A DNA stretch of 64,000 nucleotides from Caryophanales bacterium. Its GTDB lineage: Bacteria; Bacillota; Bacilli; Bacillales; Amphibacillaceae. Below, piece after piece: positions 42,596 to 51,682 of the stretch. Each line of letters starts with the position of its first letter. The stretch's first letter is position 1. The stretch covers positions 1 to 64,000 of the forward strand of contig JARIBO010000055.1 in the NCBI GenBank assembly GCA_029257405.1, given 5' to 3'. The translations under genes and the position numbers were made by a program. Under the pieces are notes generated by a model, which saw only the letters and a list, made by a program, of their open reading frames with translations, did no database searches and had not been told where the DNA came from.

Positions 42596-43666
42596 TTACT
42601 TTTCTTGATCTACACTATCTGCAGTAACATCAGAAGGCGATAACTGCATTAAATAATGAGCAATTTTCTCTGCTTCTTCTTCTGTAACGTCATAAGCCCC
42701 AGTCATCTTATTTCCAGGCTTAATTGTTTCAGGATCAACAATCCAATCAACTAAATTTTCTTCTGTTGGTAATAGTATACCAGCAAAGCGTGAACGATCT
42801 GCAAAACTTGTTAAATCAGGACCAATTGGAAGAGATCCAGCTTGGTACTCTTGGTTATCAGTTGCGTGACAGCTTAAACAACTTTTTGAATCAAATAACT
42901 CTTGACCTTCAGTAGCAATTGCATCTAGCTCTAATTCTTCAGAATCAAAGTCTTGCATGTCTGTAACCCAAGTATCAAAATCATCTTCACTTACTGCAAC
43001 AACTTTAAAGTCCATTAATGAGTGAGACGGACCACAAAGCTCAGCACACTTACCATAATAAACGCCTTCTTCTTGCGCGTCCATAAACATCGTATTTACG
43101 TTTTCTGGGTTAACGTCTAACTTACCAGCTAGGGTAGGTACCCAGAATGAGTGTAATACATCTGAAGTAATTAAATGAACATAAACTTTTGTATCTACAG
43201 GTATGTACATATCTTGACTTGTAGCAATCTCTTCATCTTCATAGTCGAAATGCCACCAGTACTGATTACCTGTAACATTAATATTTATATGTTCACTTGC
43301 ATCGGCATCGTCTGCGAGTTCGAATGTTGCTAGAACTGTAGGAACTGCCATGATTACAACTAGAATTATTGGAATAATAGTCCAAATTGTTTCTAATTTT
43401 TGATTTCCTTCTACTTGCTCAGGAATAAAGTCTGCGTCACCTTTTTTCTTACGGAAACGAAGTAAGACAATAACAAACGGAATAACTACCGCTAAAAATA
43501 CAAGTGACATAACTGTTGTTGTTAAAATAATTAAATACAGGGATGTATCTGCGCTACCACCTTTAGGAGCTAGTGCTGTTAAATTTTCTTTACCACAACC
43601 TGCAAGTACAATAGTTAGTAAACCTAATAAAGTAAGTGTTTTAAACTTCCCCAACCACTTTTTCAT
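42596..43666 (-). CDS. ctaC: Cytochrome c oxidase subunit II with fused cytochrome c (caa3)
   Basis: This 356-residue lipoprotein has a type II signal ending LLTIVLAGC (lipobox), then two membrane helices. The CuA domain has VLHSFWVP and the ligand cluster KCAELCGPSHSLM (residues about 210-222). A C-terminal cytochrome c domain has the heme site CLSCH (about residue 263) and later Met candidates. I chose the ATG at 43666 (MKKWLGK) with GAGAGG nine bases upstream; the TTG at 43714 has none. This single-polypeptide electron path from cytochrome c to CuA defines a caa3 oxidase. Confidence 0.95.
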   Translation of the reverse strand: MKKWLGKFKTLTLLGLLTIVLAGCGKENLTALAPKGGSADTSLYLIILTTTVMSLVFLAVVIPFVIVLLRFRKKKGDADFIPEQVEGNQKLETIWTIIPIILVVIMAVPTVLATFELADDADASEHININVTGNQYWWHFDYEDEEIATSQDMYIPVDTKVYVHLITSDVLHSFWVPTLAGKLDVNPENVNTMFMDAQEEGVYYGKCAELCGPSHSLMDFKVVAVSEDDFDTWVTDMQDFDSEELELDAIATEGQELFDSKSCLSCHATDNQEYQAGSLPIGPDLTSFADRSRFAGILLPTEENLVDWIVDPETIKPGNKMTGAYDVTEEEAEKIAHYLMQLSPSDVTADSVDQEK

Positions 43667-44324
43667 GTACGCATACCTCTCTTTCTTTTGTCTAATCCTC
43701 TTTAGTTTATCCAAAACAAATAATATTATTCATTATTATAGAACATGTGAAGAGTCAATTTGTTACTTGAGCTCTATAGTTAAATGAATTTTTATATTTA
43801 TTTTTGAGATAATTAAATCTAGTTACGTTCTTTTAGAAGTGATTCATTAAAGAACTTTTAGCTATCTTTTAGAATAACAGTTATTCTATATTACTCCCCC
43901 TCTGTCATATTAAGATAGTTAAGCAATCACTCGTTTTAGAAAACTAACAAAATGATAATCATCTGCTAATTTAGTTAACAAGCATTCATCATTATAAATG
44001 AATGGATTTGTTACTCCCACTTATTTGCTTATAATAGGTAATCATCGTAACTAACCTTTAGACTCTTCACTTCGTTGATAAATTAAGTAACTTCTTCACT
44101 TATCCAATTATAAGTGATTTCACATCCTCTGTAAATAAAGTTTTACTAATACAAGAAGATCTTACATCATTACTTGGAATAAGTAGAGCGTAGCAATAAG
44201 TATAGCATGATTCTTTGTAATTTTGAAACCTTTAAAAAGAAATATAATTAGCTCCTACAAAGTGTACTTAATATTTGTTCTAATACTATATTTATCAAAT
44301 TTATGGACAAAATGCAAACTTTTT

Positions 44325-44340
44325 CACTACAGCTGTAGTG
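44325..44340. promoter_or_regulatory. Perfect palindrome resembling a BlaI/MecI/CopY operator
   Basis: CACTACAGCTGTAGTG is a perfect 16-base palindrome that contains TACAnnTGTA, the core bound by the BlaI/MecI/CopY winged-helix repressors. It lies about 80 bases upstream of the probable ctaA -35 element. It also lies just ahead of a possible minus-strand promoter (TTGTCC, 16 bases, TAGTAT, about 44280-44307). No such repressor gene lies in this window. Confidence 0.5.
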
Positions 44341-44417
44341 TTTATTAAAAAAAACAACATAATTATTACAAATGTGTGACATGTTATGTTTTATTTCCTT
44401 TAAACTATTTCATTTAA

Positions 44418-44447
44418 TTGATTTATCTAACCTAATAGTCGTATGAT
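44418..44447 (+). promoter_or_regulatory. Probable ctaA promoter
   Basis: TTGATT (44418-44423) and TATGAT (44442-44447) are 18 bases apart, 67 bases before the ctaA ATG. Confidence 0.55.
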
Positions 44448-44513
44448 ATCTAGTAGCAGTTATCTTTATTGTTTTTTAGACTAAAATTATTTTTAATAAA
44501 GTGAGGAAAATAT

Positions 44514-45452
44514 ATGATAAGAACATTAAAATCTTTAGGAGTCGTTTCAAGTTTAGGTATGTTATTTATTTTACTTGGAGGCGCTTTAGTTACAAAAACA
44601 GATTCTGGTGCAGGTTGTGGGGATAGTTGGCCACTTTGTAATGGACAGTTAATTCCAACAGACATAACACCTGAGCTAGTTATCGAATTAAGTCACAGGT
44701 TAGTATCATCCGTTATGGGTATCACTATTTTACTACTCGCAATTATCGCTTGGAAAGTAATTGGTCATATTAAAGAAGTAAAATTCCTTGCTTTTCTTTC
44801 TGTTTTCTTTTTAATTTTACAAGGACTTATAGGGGCTGCTGCTGTTATGTGGGGCCAATCTGACTTTATTCTTGCAGCTCATTTTGGAATATCTCTTGTA
44901 TCTTTTGCATCTGTATTCCTGCTTACATTATTAATTTTTGAAGTTGATACAAAATTTGATGCTAAACAACTTTTCATTGAAAAAAAACATCGTGTAGAAA
45001 TTTATTTATTAACTATTTTTACAATAATTGTTGTCTATACTGGTGCGTTAGTAAGGCATACTGAAGCTAGTCTTGTTTGTCAAAATTGGCCATTTTGTAT
45101 AAATTCAGCGCCTTTTGATTTTGCTAGCTATAATTTCTATCAGTGGATTCAAATGGGACACCGCCTTTTTGCAGGTCTTTTATTTATTTGGACGATTGTA
45201 TTCTTTATAAAAATATTTAAAAACTACAAAAAAAGCAGAGTTATGTATTGGGGTTGGGTAATCACATTAGGTTTAATTACTTCACAAGTAATCTTTGGTG
45301 CACTAGTTGTTTTAAACGGTGTAGCATATGGACTTGATGCTAACCTTACATTAATCGTTGCTCTTTTCCATGCGTTGGTTATTACCTGTTACTTCGGTAT
45401 GTTGAGTTATTTCATCTTACTATCTTCAAGAAGTGCTAGATTAAATAAATAA
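44514..45452 (+). CDS. ctaA: Heme A synthase
   Basis: This 312-residue membrane enzyme oxidises heme O to heme A for cytochrome oxidase. It has eight hydrophobic segments and the two Bacillus-type cysteine pairs, GAGCGDSWPLCNG (residues about 35-47) and VCQNWPFCIN (about 197-206), plus conserved His (ELSHRLVSS, AAHFGISL, MGHRLFAG, ALFHALV). GTGAGG precedes the ATG. Its substrate needs heme O synthase (ctaB), which is absent from this locus. Confidence 0.95.
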   Translation: MIRTLKSLGVVSSLGMLFILLGGALVTKTDSGAGCGDSWPLCNGQLIPTDITPELVIELSHRLVSSVMGITILLLAIIAWKVIGHIKEVKFLAFLSVFFLILQGLIGAAAVMWGQSDFILAAHFGISLVSFASVFLLTLLIFEVDTKFDAKQLFIEKKHRVEIYLLTIFTIIVVYTGALVRHTEASLVCQNWPFCINSAPFDFASYNFYQWIQMGHRLFAGLLFIWTIVFFIKIFKNYKKSRVMYWGWVITLGLITSQVIFGALVVLNGVAYGLDANLTLIVALFHALVITCYFGMLSYFILLSSRSARLNK

Positions 45453-45462
45453 TTCTATATAA

Positions 45463-45500
45463 AAAAAGAAATCAAAGCAAATTTGCTTTGATTTCTTTTT
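45463..45500. terminator. Bidirectional terminator between ctaA and the RluA-type gene
   Basis: An almost perfect 38-base palindrome, AAAAAGAAATCAAAGCAAA and its complement, lies between the convergent genes and covers the right-hand stop codon. Confidence 0.9.
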
Positions 45501-46176
45501 AATTGATATTAAACTTATTCCAAGGTTCTGTTTTAGGAGGAAAAGAAATAACCTCTACCATTTCATCTTTTGTTGGGTGTTTAAATTTTAACTTATGTGA
45601 CCAGAGCGAAATTTGCTGGCCTACTTTATTAATATTAGATCCATATTTTTGATCTCCAAATAATGGATGACCCATACCTGCTAACTGAACTCTAATTTGA
45701 TGCGACCTTCCTGTTTCTAATTTAACCTTTAATAAAGATAATTCTTTTTCCTCTTTTAGTTTTTTATAAGTCAAAATTGCTTTTTGACTGTTTTTTGTAT
45801 CTTTAGATACAATTGAAACTTCATTTTTTTGATTATCTTTTAATAAGTAATTTTCTAACTTGGCCTGCTCTTTTTTTACTTTACCTCTAACAATTCCTAA
45901 ATATTCCCTTTCAATCACACGTCTTCTCAACTGGTCAGATAATCTACTTGCAGCCTTTGATGTTTTAGCAAATACAATTGCTCCACCTACTGGACGATCT
46001 AACCGATGTACTAAACTTAAAAAAACTGCTCCTGGTTTATTATATTCTTTTTTTATATAATCTTTTAACAAGGTTAGTAAATCTTCATCTTTTGTTTTAT
46101 CGGCTTGTACAAGCATGTTAACGGGCTTTTCTACAACTAATAAATGATTATCTTCATGTAGTATATTTATTTTCAT
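45499..46176 (-). CDS. RluA-family pseudouridine synthase without S4 domain
   Basis: This 225-residue enzyme has only the catalytic domain. The active Asp lies in LVHRLDRPVGGAIVFAKTS (about residues 56-74) and the end motif is TGRSHQIRVQLA. It opens with ILHEDNHLLVVEKP. It modifies uridines in tRNA or rRNA, but the target is not clear. The HRLDRPVGG form marks a subgroup distinct from the RluD-like protein at 10446-11357. Confidence 0.9.
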   Translation of the reverse strand: MKINILHEDNHLLVVEKPVNMLVQADKTKDEDLLTLLKDYIKKEYNKPGAVFLSLVHRLDRPVGGAIVFAKTSKAASRLSDQLRRRVIEREYLGIVRGKVKKEQAKLENYLLKDNQKNEVSIVSKDTKNSQKAILTYKKLKEEKELSLLKVKLETGRSHQIRVQLAGMGHPLFGDQKYGSNINKVGQQISLWSHKLKFKHPTKDEMVEVISFPPKTEPWNKFNIN

Positions 46177-46198
46177 TAATTAACTCCTATCCAAAAGT

Positions 46199-46234
46199 AA
46201 AGGCAAGAAATATATTAACATATTTCTTGCCTTT
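46199..46234 (-). terminator. Terminator of pyc
   Basis: A 15-bp perfect stem AAAGGCAAGAAATAT and its complement with a 6-base loop begins eight bases after the pyc stop. Confidence 0.92.
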
Positions 46235-46241
46235 ATCTAAA

Positions 46242-49200
46242 TTATTCAAATTCAATTAATAAATCATTAGCTGATAATGCTGCACCATCTTGTACATAAA
46301 TACGTTTAATAACTCCATCAAATGGCGCTTGAATCGTTGTTTCCATTTTCATTGCTTCTGTGATAATTAAATAATCCCCGTGTTCTACAGTGTCGCCTTC
46401 TTCGCATAATACTTTTACAACCGTTCCTGGCATTGTTGCTCCTACTTCTTTTTTCTTACTAGGATCTGCTTTTGGTAATTCTTGAATCAGTGATTCTATA
46501 TTTTTATCTTTGATGATAATTTCTCTAGATTGTCCATTTAATTCGAAATAAAGAACACGCGATCCATCAGTTCTTGGTTCTGAGATAGTTAATAATTTAA
46601 TAAATAAGCGTTTTCCTTTTTGGATCTCAACTTCTATCTCTTCTCCGAGTCTCATTCCATAAAAATAAGTTGGCGTGTCAAGCACAGATACGTCTGCATA
46701 GTCTTTACAGAAATTAACATAACTTGTGTATACTTCTGGATAAAGTGCGTAAGAGATTAGATCTAAATCCGTTACTTCTTCTGATGTTTTATTCTCTAAC
46801 TCTTTTTTTAATTCATTAAAATCGACTGGTTCAAGTAGTTTTCCAGGTCGATCAGTTAATGGTTTGTGCTCTTTTAATATTATTTTTTGTAATTTTTCTG
46901 GGAATCCTTGATAAGGTTGACCTATGTCACCTCTAAAGAATTCAATAACTGACGCCGGAAAGTCAATTTCGTTTCCACGTTCATATACTTCTTCTTCTGT
47001 TAAATCATTTTGAACCATAAATAACGCCATGTCGCCGACTATTTTTGATGACGGAGTCACTTTTATAATGTCACCAAACATATTATTAACTATGCTGTAC
47101 ATAGCTTTTACTTCATTCCAGCGGTTACCTAATCCAACACCTTTAGCTTGTTGTTGTAAATTACTGTATTGTCCTCCAGGCATTTGGTGTTTATAAACTT
47201 GGGTATGTGGTGATTTCATACCACTTTCAAAATCTTCATAATAGTTTCTTACACCTTCCCAATATGTTGAAAGGCTCTCGTAATTTGTGATATCCATTTT
47301 TGGTTGCGCCTTCGTTCCTTCTAAAGCATAATAAAGTGATTGGGCACTCGGCTGAGATGTTGAACCAGATAAAGCGCCTACTGCAACATCGACAACGTCA
47401 ATCCCTGCTTCAATTGCTCGAGCATACATGGCAACGCCATTACCACTAGTATCGTGTGTGTGTAAATGGATTGGGATATCGAGGTTATCCTTAAGTTCAG
47501 AAATTAATTGATAAGCTGCTTCTGGCTTTAATAAACCTGCCATATCTTTTATGCCTAATATATGGGCTCCAGCAGTTTCTAATTCTTTTCCTAAATTAAT
47601 GTAGTAATCTAAATCATATTTCTTGTTTCCTTTATCTAATATATTCCCCGTATAACACATTGAAGCTTCTGCTACTTTGTTATTTTTTCTGACCGCTTCA
47701 ATTGCTGGTGTAATTCCTTCTAGCCAATTTAAGCTATCAAATATTCTAAAGACGTCAATTCCTGCTTCAGAGCTTTCTTTAACAAATTTTTCTATTACGT
47801 TATCTGGGTAATTTTTATATCCCACTGCATTACTTGCTCGTAGTAACATTTGAAATAATACATTAGGCATTTTTTGACGTAGCTCGATTAAACGTTCCCA
47901 AGGATCTTCACGTAAAAAACGGTAAGAAACATCAAATGTTGCTCCGCCCCACATTTCCATTGAAAATAAATCAGGAAGTAAACGCGCTGTTTCATCTGCA
48001 ATTTCTAACATGTCCTTTGTTCTCACACGTGTAGCTAATAATGATTGATGCGCATCTCGGAATGTCGTATCTGTTAAAAGTGTTCTTGGTTGGTCTTTTA
48101 ACCATTTCGCTAAGTATTCAGGTCCATGTTCGTCTAGTATTTGTTTTGTTCCAGCTGGTATTTCTTCTAAGATATTTATTTTTGGTTTGATAATTGGAGA
48201 AAATACAGGTTTTTTCTTTTTAGCTACGCCTTCTACACCATTAATTGTCATATCACTTATATAAGTTAATAGTTTTGTCCCTCTATCTTGACGTTTAGGG
48301 AACTTAAATAATTCAGGTGATTGATCAATAAAACTTGTATTATACGCCCCTGACTTAAAGTCTTTATGTAACATAACATTCGTTAAGAATGGAATATTCG
48401 TTTTAATACCTCTTATTCTAAATTCCTTTAAATTTCTCACCATTTTTTTTGAAGCTTGTTCAAACGTAAGTGCCCATGTTGATACTTTAACTAAAAGCGA
48501 GTCGTAATAAGGCGAAATGACAGCACCTTGATAACCATTCCCAGCATCTAACCTTACACCAAATCCTCCACCTGTACGATAAACCATAATTCTACCAGTA
48601 TCCGGGAAGAAATCATTTAAAGGGTCTTCCGTCGTGACACGTGATTGAATAGCAAAACCATTTGTTTTAATATCCTCTTGCTTAGGAATTCCAATTGAAT
48701 CACTATGTAAATCTAATCCATCTGCAACTTTTAACTGGGTTTGAACAATATCAATACCTGTGATCATTTCAGTGATTGTATGTTCTACTTGAATTCTTGG
48801 ATTTACTTCAATAAAATAAAATTCATTTTTAGACACTAAAAATTCAACTGTTCCAGCATTTATATAACCGATATTTTTCATTAGCTGAACAGCAGCATTG
48901 TTAATATCATCACGTAATTTTTCATCTAAGTTAATACTTGGAGCAACTTCGACTACTTTTTGATGACGTCTTTGAACAGAACAATCTCTTTCAAAAAGAT
49001 GAACAATGTTTCCATTCTGATCTCCAATAACTTGAACTTCTATATGTTTTGGATCTTCAATATACTTTTCAACATAAACTTCATCATTACCAAATGCTGA
49101 TTTAGCTTCTGATTTAGCACGGTCGTATGACTCTGATAGCTCTGACTCATCATTAACAATTCGCATTCCACGCCCACCACCACCAAGTGTCGCTTTGATT

Positions 49201-49685
49201 ATAATTGGGTAACCATATTCTGTTCCAAAATTCTCGACCTCTTTAAGACTAGTTACCGGTTCGCTTGTTCCTGGTATGATTGGTAGACCTGCTTCTGTTG
49301 CTACAGTTCTTGCCGTTACTTTATCACCAAACATACTAAGATGTTTACTTGTTGGTCCGATAAAGATAATATTTTCTTCTTCACATCGTTTTGCAAAATC
49401 AATATTTTCTGCTAAGAATCCATAACCAGGATGAATGGCGTCGACATCTATTTCTTTTGCTAATGTAATTATATTTTCTATATCAAGGTATGCGTCAATT
49501 GGTGATTTACCTTCACCAATTAAATAAGACTCATCAGCTTTATATCGATGTAAAGCATTTGAATCTTCACTCGAGTATACTGCGACTGTATCAATATTCA
49601 ATTCAGTACATGCACGGAATACTCTAATTGCAATTTCGCCTCTATTTGCTACCAATACTTTGCTTATCTTTGTCGACTCATTCAT
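46242..49685 (-). CDS. pyc: Pyruvate carboxylase
   Basis: This 1147-residue biotin enzyme converts pyruvate and bicarbonate to oxaloacetate. The biotin carboxylase part is first (KVLVANRGEIAIRVFRAC, ATP-grasp GGGGRGM near residue 168). The carboxyltransferase barrel starts near residue 530 (TTFRDAHQSLLATRVRTKD). The biotinyl domain ends the protein with ITEAMKMETT (biotin Lys in AMKM). Length is normal. AAAGAAAGGAAG precedes the ATG. It is adjacent to ftsW, as in staphylococci. Confidence 0.97.
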   Translation of the reverse strand: MNESTKISKVLVANRGEIAIRVFRACTELNIDTVAVYSSEDSNALHRYKADESYLIGEGKSPIDAYLDIENIITLAKEIDVDAIHPGYGFLAENIDFAKRCEEENIIFIGPTSKHLSMFGDKVTARTVATEAGLPIIPGTSEPVTSLKEVENFGTEYGYPIIIKATLGGGGRGMRIVNDESELSESYDRAKSEAKSAFGNDEVYVEKYIEDPKHIEVQVIGDQNGNIVHLFERDCSVQRRHQKVVEVAPSINLDEKLRDDINNAAVQLMKNIGYINAGTVEFLVSKNEFYFIEVNPRIQVEHTITEMITGIDIVQTQLKVADGLDLHSDSIGIPKQEDIKTNGFAIQSRVTTEDPLNDFFPDTGRIMVYRTGGGFGVRLDAGNGYQGAVISPYYDSLLVKVSTWALTFEQASKKMVRNLKEFRIRGIKTNIPFLTNVMLHKDFKSGAYNTSFIDQSPELFKFPKRQDRGTKLLTYISDMTINGVEGVAKKKKPVFSPIIKPKINILEEIPAGTKQILDEHGPEYLAKWLKDQPRTLLTDTTFRDAHQSLLATRVRTKDMLEIADETARLLPDLFSMEMWGGATFDVSYRFLREDPWERLIELRQKMPNVLFQMLLRASNAVGYKNYPDNVIEKFVKESSEAGIDVFRIFDSLNWLEGITPAIEAVRKNNKVAEASMCYTGNILDKGNKKYDLDYYINLGKELETAGAHILGIKDMAGLLKPEAAYQLISELKDNLDIPIHLHTHDTSGNGVAMYARAIEAGIDVVDVAVGALSGSTSQPSAQSLYYALEGTKAQPKMDITNYESLSTYWEGVRNYYEDFESGMKSPHTQVYKHQMPGGQYSNLQQQAKGVGLGNRWNEVKAMYSIVNNMFGDIIKVTPSSKIVGDMALFMVQNDLTEEEVYERGNEIDFPASVIEFFRGDIGQPYQGFPEKLQKIILKEHKPLTDRPGKLLEPVDFNELKKELENKTSEEVTDLDLISYALYPEVYTSYVNFCKDYADVSVLDTPTYFYGMRLGEEIEVEIQKGKRLFIKLLTISEPRTDGSRVLYFELNGQSREIIIKDKNIESLIQELPKADPSKKKEVGATMPGTVVKVLCEEGDTVEHGDYLIITEAMKMETTIQAPFDGVIKRIYVQDGAALSANDLLIEFE

Positions 49686-49958
49686 ATTTTAATACTTCCT
49701 TTCTTAAGTTAAAATCTTCATTTTTATTTTAATTAATTAAACTCAGCCTTTTATATTAATAGTGTAATTACATTTATTTTAGATTTAGACATAAAAGATT
49801 ATGTTTTATAAAGCATATATTACTTATACTAACGCCCCCTTTAATATGGAAACAAGCTGATTAAATTAATAATATTTATAAGCCTTTATAAACTTTGTAA
49901 CCACTTTCAAAACATAAAAAAGCATTATTTAAGAATATATAACTTTATAGTCAATTAA

Positions 49959-49990
49959 CTACAAAAAGCTTAGTTACTCGCTTTTTGTAG
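49959..49990 (-). terminator. Terminator overlapping the end of ftsW
   Basis: CTACAAAAAGC and its complement form an 11-bp stem. The upstream arm encodes the last residues of FtsW and the loop contains its stop codon. Confidence 0.7.
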
Positions 49991-51148
49991 TAATTTTTCT
50001 TTTTTAAGTTTAATATTTAATGAATCCTCATTCATTAAATCGCCTTGTTCATTAACGTTTTTAGCGATGTTGTTTAATATTCCCATTGATATTAGTAGAA
50101 CAAATAAAGATGAACCACCATAACTAATAAATGGTAAAGGTACACCGGTAATCGGAAGCAATCCACTCGTTACACTTAAATTAATTATCGCTTGAATTCC
50201 TATCATCGCTGATATTCCTACAGCTAATAAAGTACCGAATTGATCTTCACAGTAACGTGCAATGTACAATCCTCTTAGAACGATTAGAGCTGTCAAACCA
50301 ATGGTGCCGATTACTCCTATAACACCTAACTCTTCAGCAATGATTGACATAATAAAATCAGTATGTGCTCCCCAAAGATATCCTAGCTTTTGAATACTCT
50401 GACCTAAACCTTCACCTGAAAGCCCACTAGAACCAATGGCAAGATAAGATTGCACAAGGTGATATCCCTCTGATTCTGGAGAAGCAAAAGGCTGATAAGC
50501 TCCTGTAATTCTTGCAAGACGTGTTTCTGTAGCCATTAATGGTATCGCTGTAGCTACTACTAAAAATAACATAGCTCCTATTCCTGCTAAATGTTTTACT
50601 TTAAAACCAGCACAAGATATCATAACTAAAGTTGTAGCCATTACAATTCCAGCTGTTCCGATATCAGGTTGTCGTAGGATAAGTACAATTAACAAACCTA
50701 CAAGGAACAAAGGTGGAATAACAGCTTTAGATAAACTGCCAATATAATTTTGCTTTTTAGAATAAATAGAAGCTAGATAAATAATAACTCCTAATTTTAC
50801 AAATTCTGCAGGTTGAATATTAATCGTGCCAAAAAAATTAATGGAACGTGTAGCTTGGTTTACTGTTTCTCCATAGAATAACACAATCGCTAATAAGATA
50901 AAACTAAAAATAACAACTATTTTTGTCATTTTTTGTAATTTTTTATATGGAAATATTGCAAAGAAGACAAATCCTATTAAACCGAGAATAAACCATTGTA
51001 ATTGTTTAAATAAATAATATGTACTATTTAGCCCATCTGCTACAGCAGTAACCATACTTGCACTATAAATCATAATTACGCCAAAAGCTGCTAATAATAT
51101 TGGTGTAATTATAAGCATAAAATCATAATTTTTCAAATGTTTTTTCAA
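49970..51148 (-). CDS. ftsW: Peptidoglycan glycosyltransferase FtsW
   Basis: This 392-residue SEDS protein polymerises lipid II at the septum with PBP1. About ten membrane segments are visible. QPAEFVKLGVIIYLA (about residues 112-126), RQPDIGTAGIV with the catalytic Asp (about 160) and GVPLPFISYGGSSL (about 338-351) are SEDS motifs. The start is TTG (51148) after GGAG; ATG codons lie only further inside. RodA is an alternative, but location by pyc and ylaN matches FtsW. Confidence 0.92.
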   Translation of the reverse strand: MKKHLKNYDFMLIITPILLAAFGVIMIYSASMVTAVADGLNSTYYLFKQLQWFILGLIGFVFFAIFPYKKLQKMTKIVVIFSFILLAIVLFYGETVNQATRSINFFGTINIQPAEFVKLGVIIYLASIYSKKQNYIGSLSKAVIPPLFLVGLLIVLILRQPDIGTAGIVMATTLVMISCAGFKVKHLAGIGAMLFLVVATAIPLMATETRLARITGAYQPFASPESEGYHLVQSYLAIGSSGLSGEGLGQSIQKLGYLWGAHTDFIMSIIAEELGVIGVIGTIGLTALIVLRGLYIARYCEDQFGTLLAVGISAMIGIQAIINLSVTSGLLPITGVPLPFISYGGSSLFVLLISMGILNNIAKNVNEQGDLMNEDSLNIKLKKEKLLQKASN

Positions 51149-51254
51149 ATTAATTCACTCCAAGACAAGTTTGTTTAAATAATTCGGTTAATATTAATGG
51201 ATCGTAACACACTATTTTTTGAGAGTAAGTACATCTACTTAGTTTTTAAATAAA

Positions 51255-51284
51255 AAAACTTTGCTATAATTTGAGCAAAGTTTT
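51255..51284 (-). terminator. Terminator of ylaN
   Basis: AAAACTTTGCT and AGCAAAGTTTT form an 11-bp stem with an 8-base loop, 10 bases after the ylaN stop. Confidence 0.85.
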
Positions 51285-51293
51285 ATGTTAATT

Positions 51294-51578
51294 TTACAAT
51301 GTTTTTTGTGCAGTCTCATGTAAAATATTTAATTTTCGTTCTAGATTATCTAGTAAATCTTTACCATCTGCTTCATCAATTAAATCTAAACGAGTAGCAA
51401 AGTCAATTTCTCTCGATAAACCAAACATCTGTGTATCTAGAACTTCTTCATATAATGGACACTGTGGCATCATAAAATTCTCTATTTGTACTTCTATTAA
51501 ACGTAAAATTTTTTCTGCATCTACTTTAAGTAATTCATAAGCTTTTTCACGTTGTTTAAGTTTTATTTGAGATACCAT
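51294..51578 (-). CDS. ylaN: YlaN (UPF0358) protein
   Basis: This 94-residue helical protein is collinear with YlaN ([20 protein letters not shown], then [20 protein letters not shown]). In B. subtilis and S. aureus YlaN supports growth when iron is scarce and interacts with the iron regulator Fur. GGAGGG precedes the ATG. The ylaN-ftsW-pyc neighbourhood is conserved in Bacillales. Confidence 0.93.
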   Translation of the reverse strand: MVSQIKLKQREKAYELLKVDAEKILRLIEVQIENFMMPQCPLYEEVLDTQMFGLSREIDFATRLDLIDEADGKDLLDNLERKLNILHETAQKTL

Positions 51579-51682
51579 ACTATCCCTCCATCTAGACTTT
51601 CGAATCTTTATTATATTTAAAAAGTTAAGTTATATACTCCTTTAATATTAACGTTATAAATAATAAATTGCAACTATATACT

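Larger units (their letters stand above)
43667..44513. other. Long intergenic region between ctaC and ctaA (no confident gene)
   Basis: This 847-base gap between the divergent ctaC and ctaA genes is AT-rich and lacks any long open frame on either strand. It is about the size of ctaB (heme O synthase), which sits here in Bacillus and staphylococci, but I find no CtaB motif in it. It does contain a perfect 17-base hairpin (43871-43887), nested in a 7-bp outer pair (43862-43868 with 43912-43918), and a 7-bp hairpin at 44097-44116. It also has a 16-base palindrome at 44325-44340 and possible promoters for both flanking genes. A structured leader or small RNA is possible. Confidence 0.6.

Noticed and set aside
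43948..43965. Fur box (TGATAATCAT) in the gap
   Set aside because: Only one half matches; the second half of the 7-1-7 consensus is absent.
43667..44513. Decayed ctaB in the gap
   Set aside because: I read the minus strand for CtaB phrases (the NDxxDRDID and DYRAANIPM regions) and found none, so there is no support for a remnant.
44450..44665. 71-codon minus-strand frame over the start of ctaA
   Set aside because: It is antisense to ctaA, lacks a ribosome-binding site, and its sequence reflects the ctaA reading frame.
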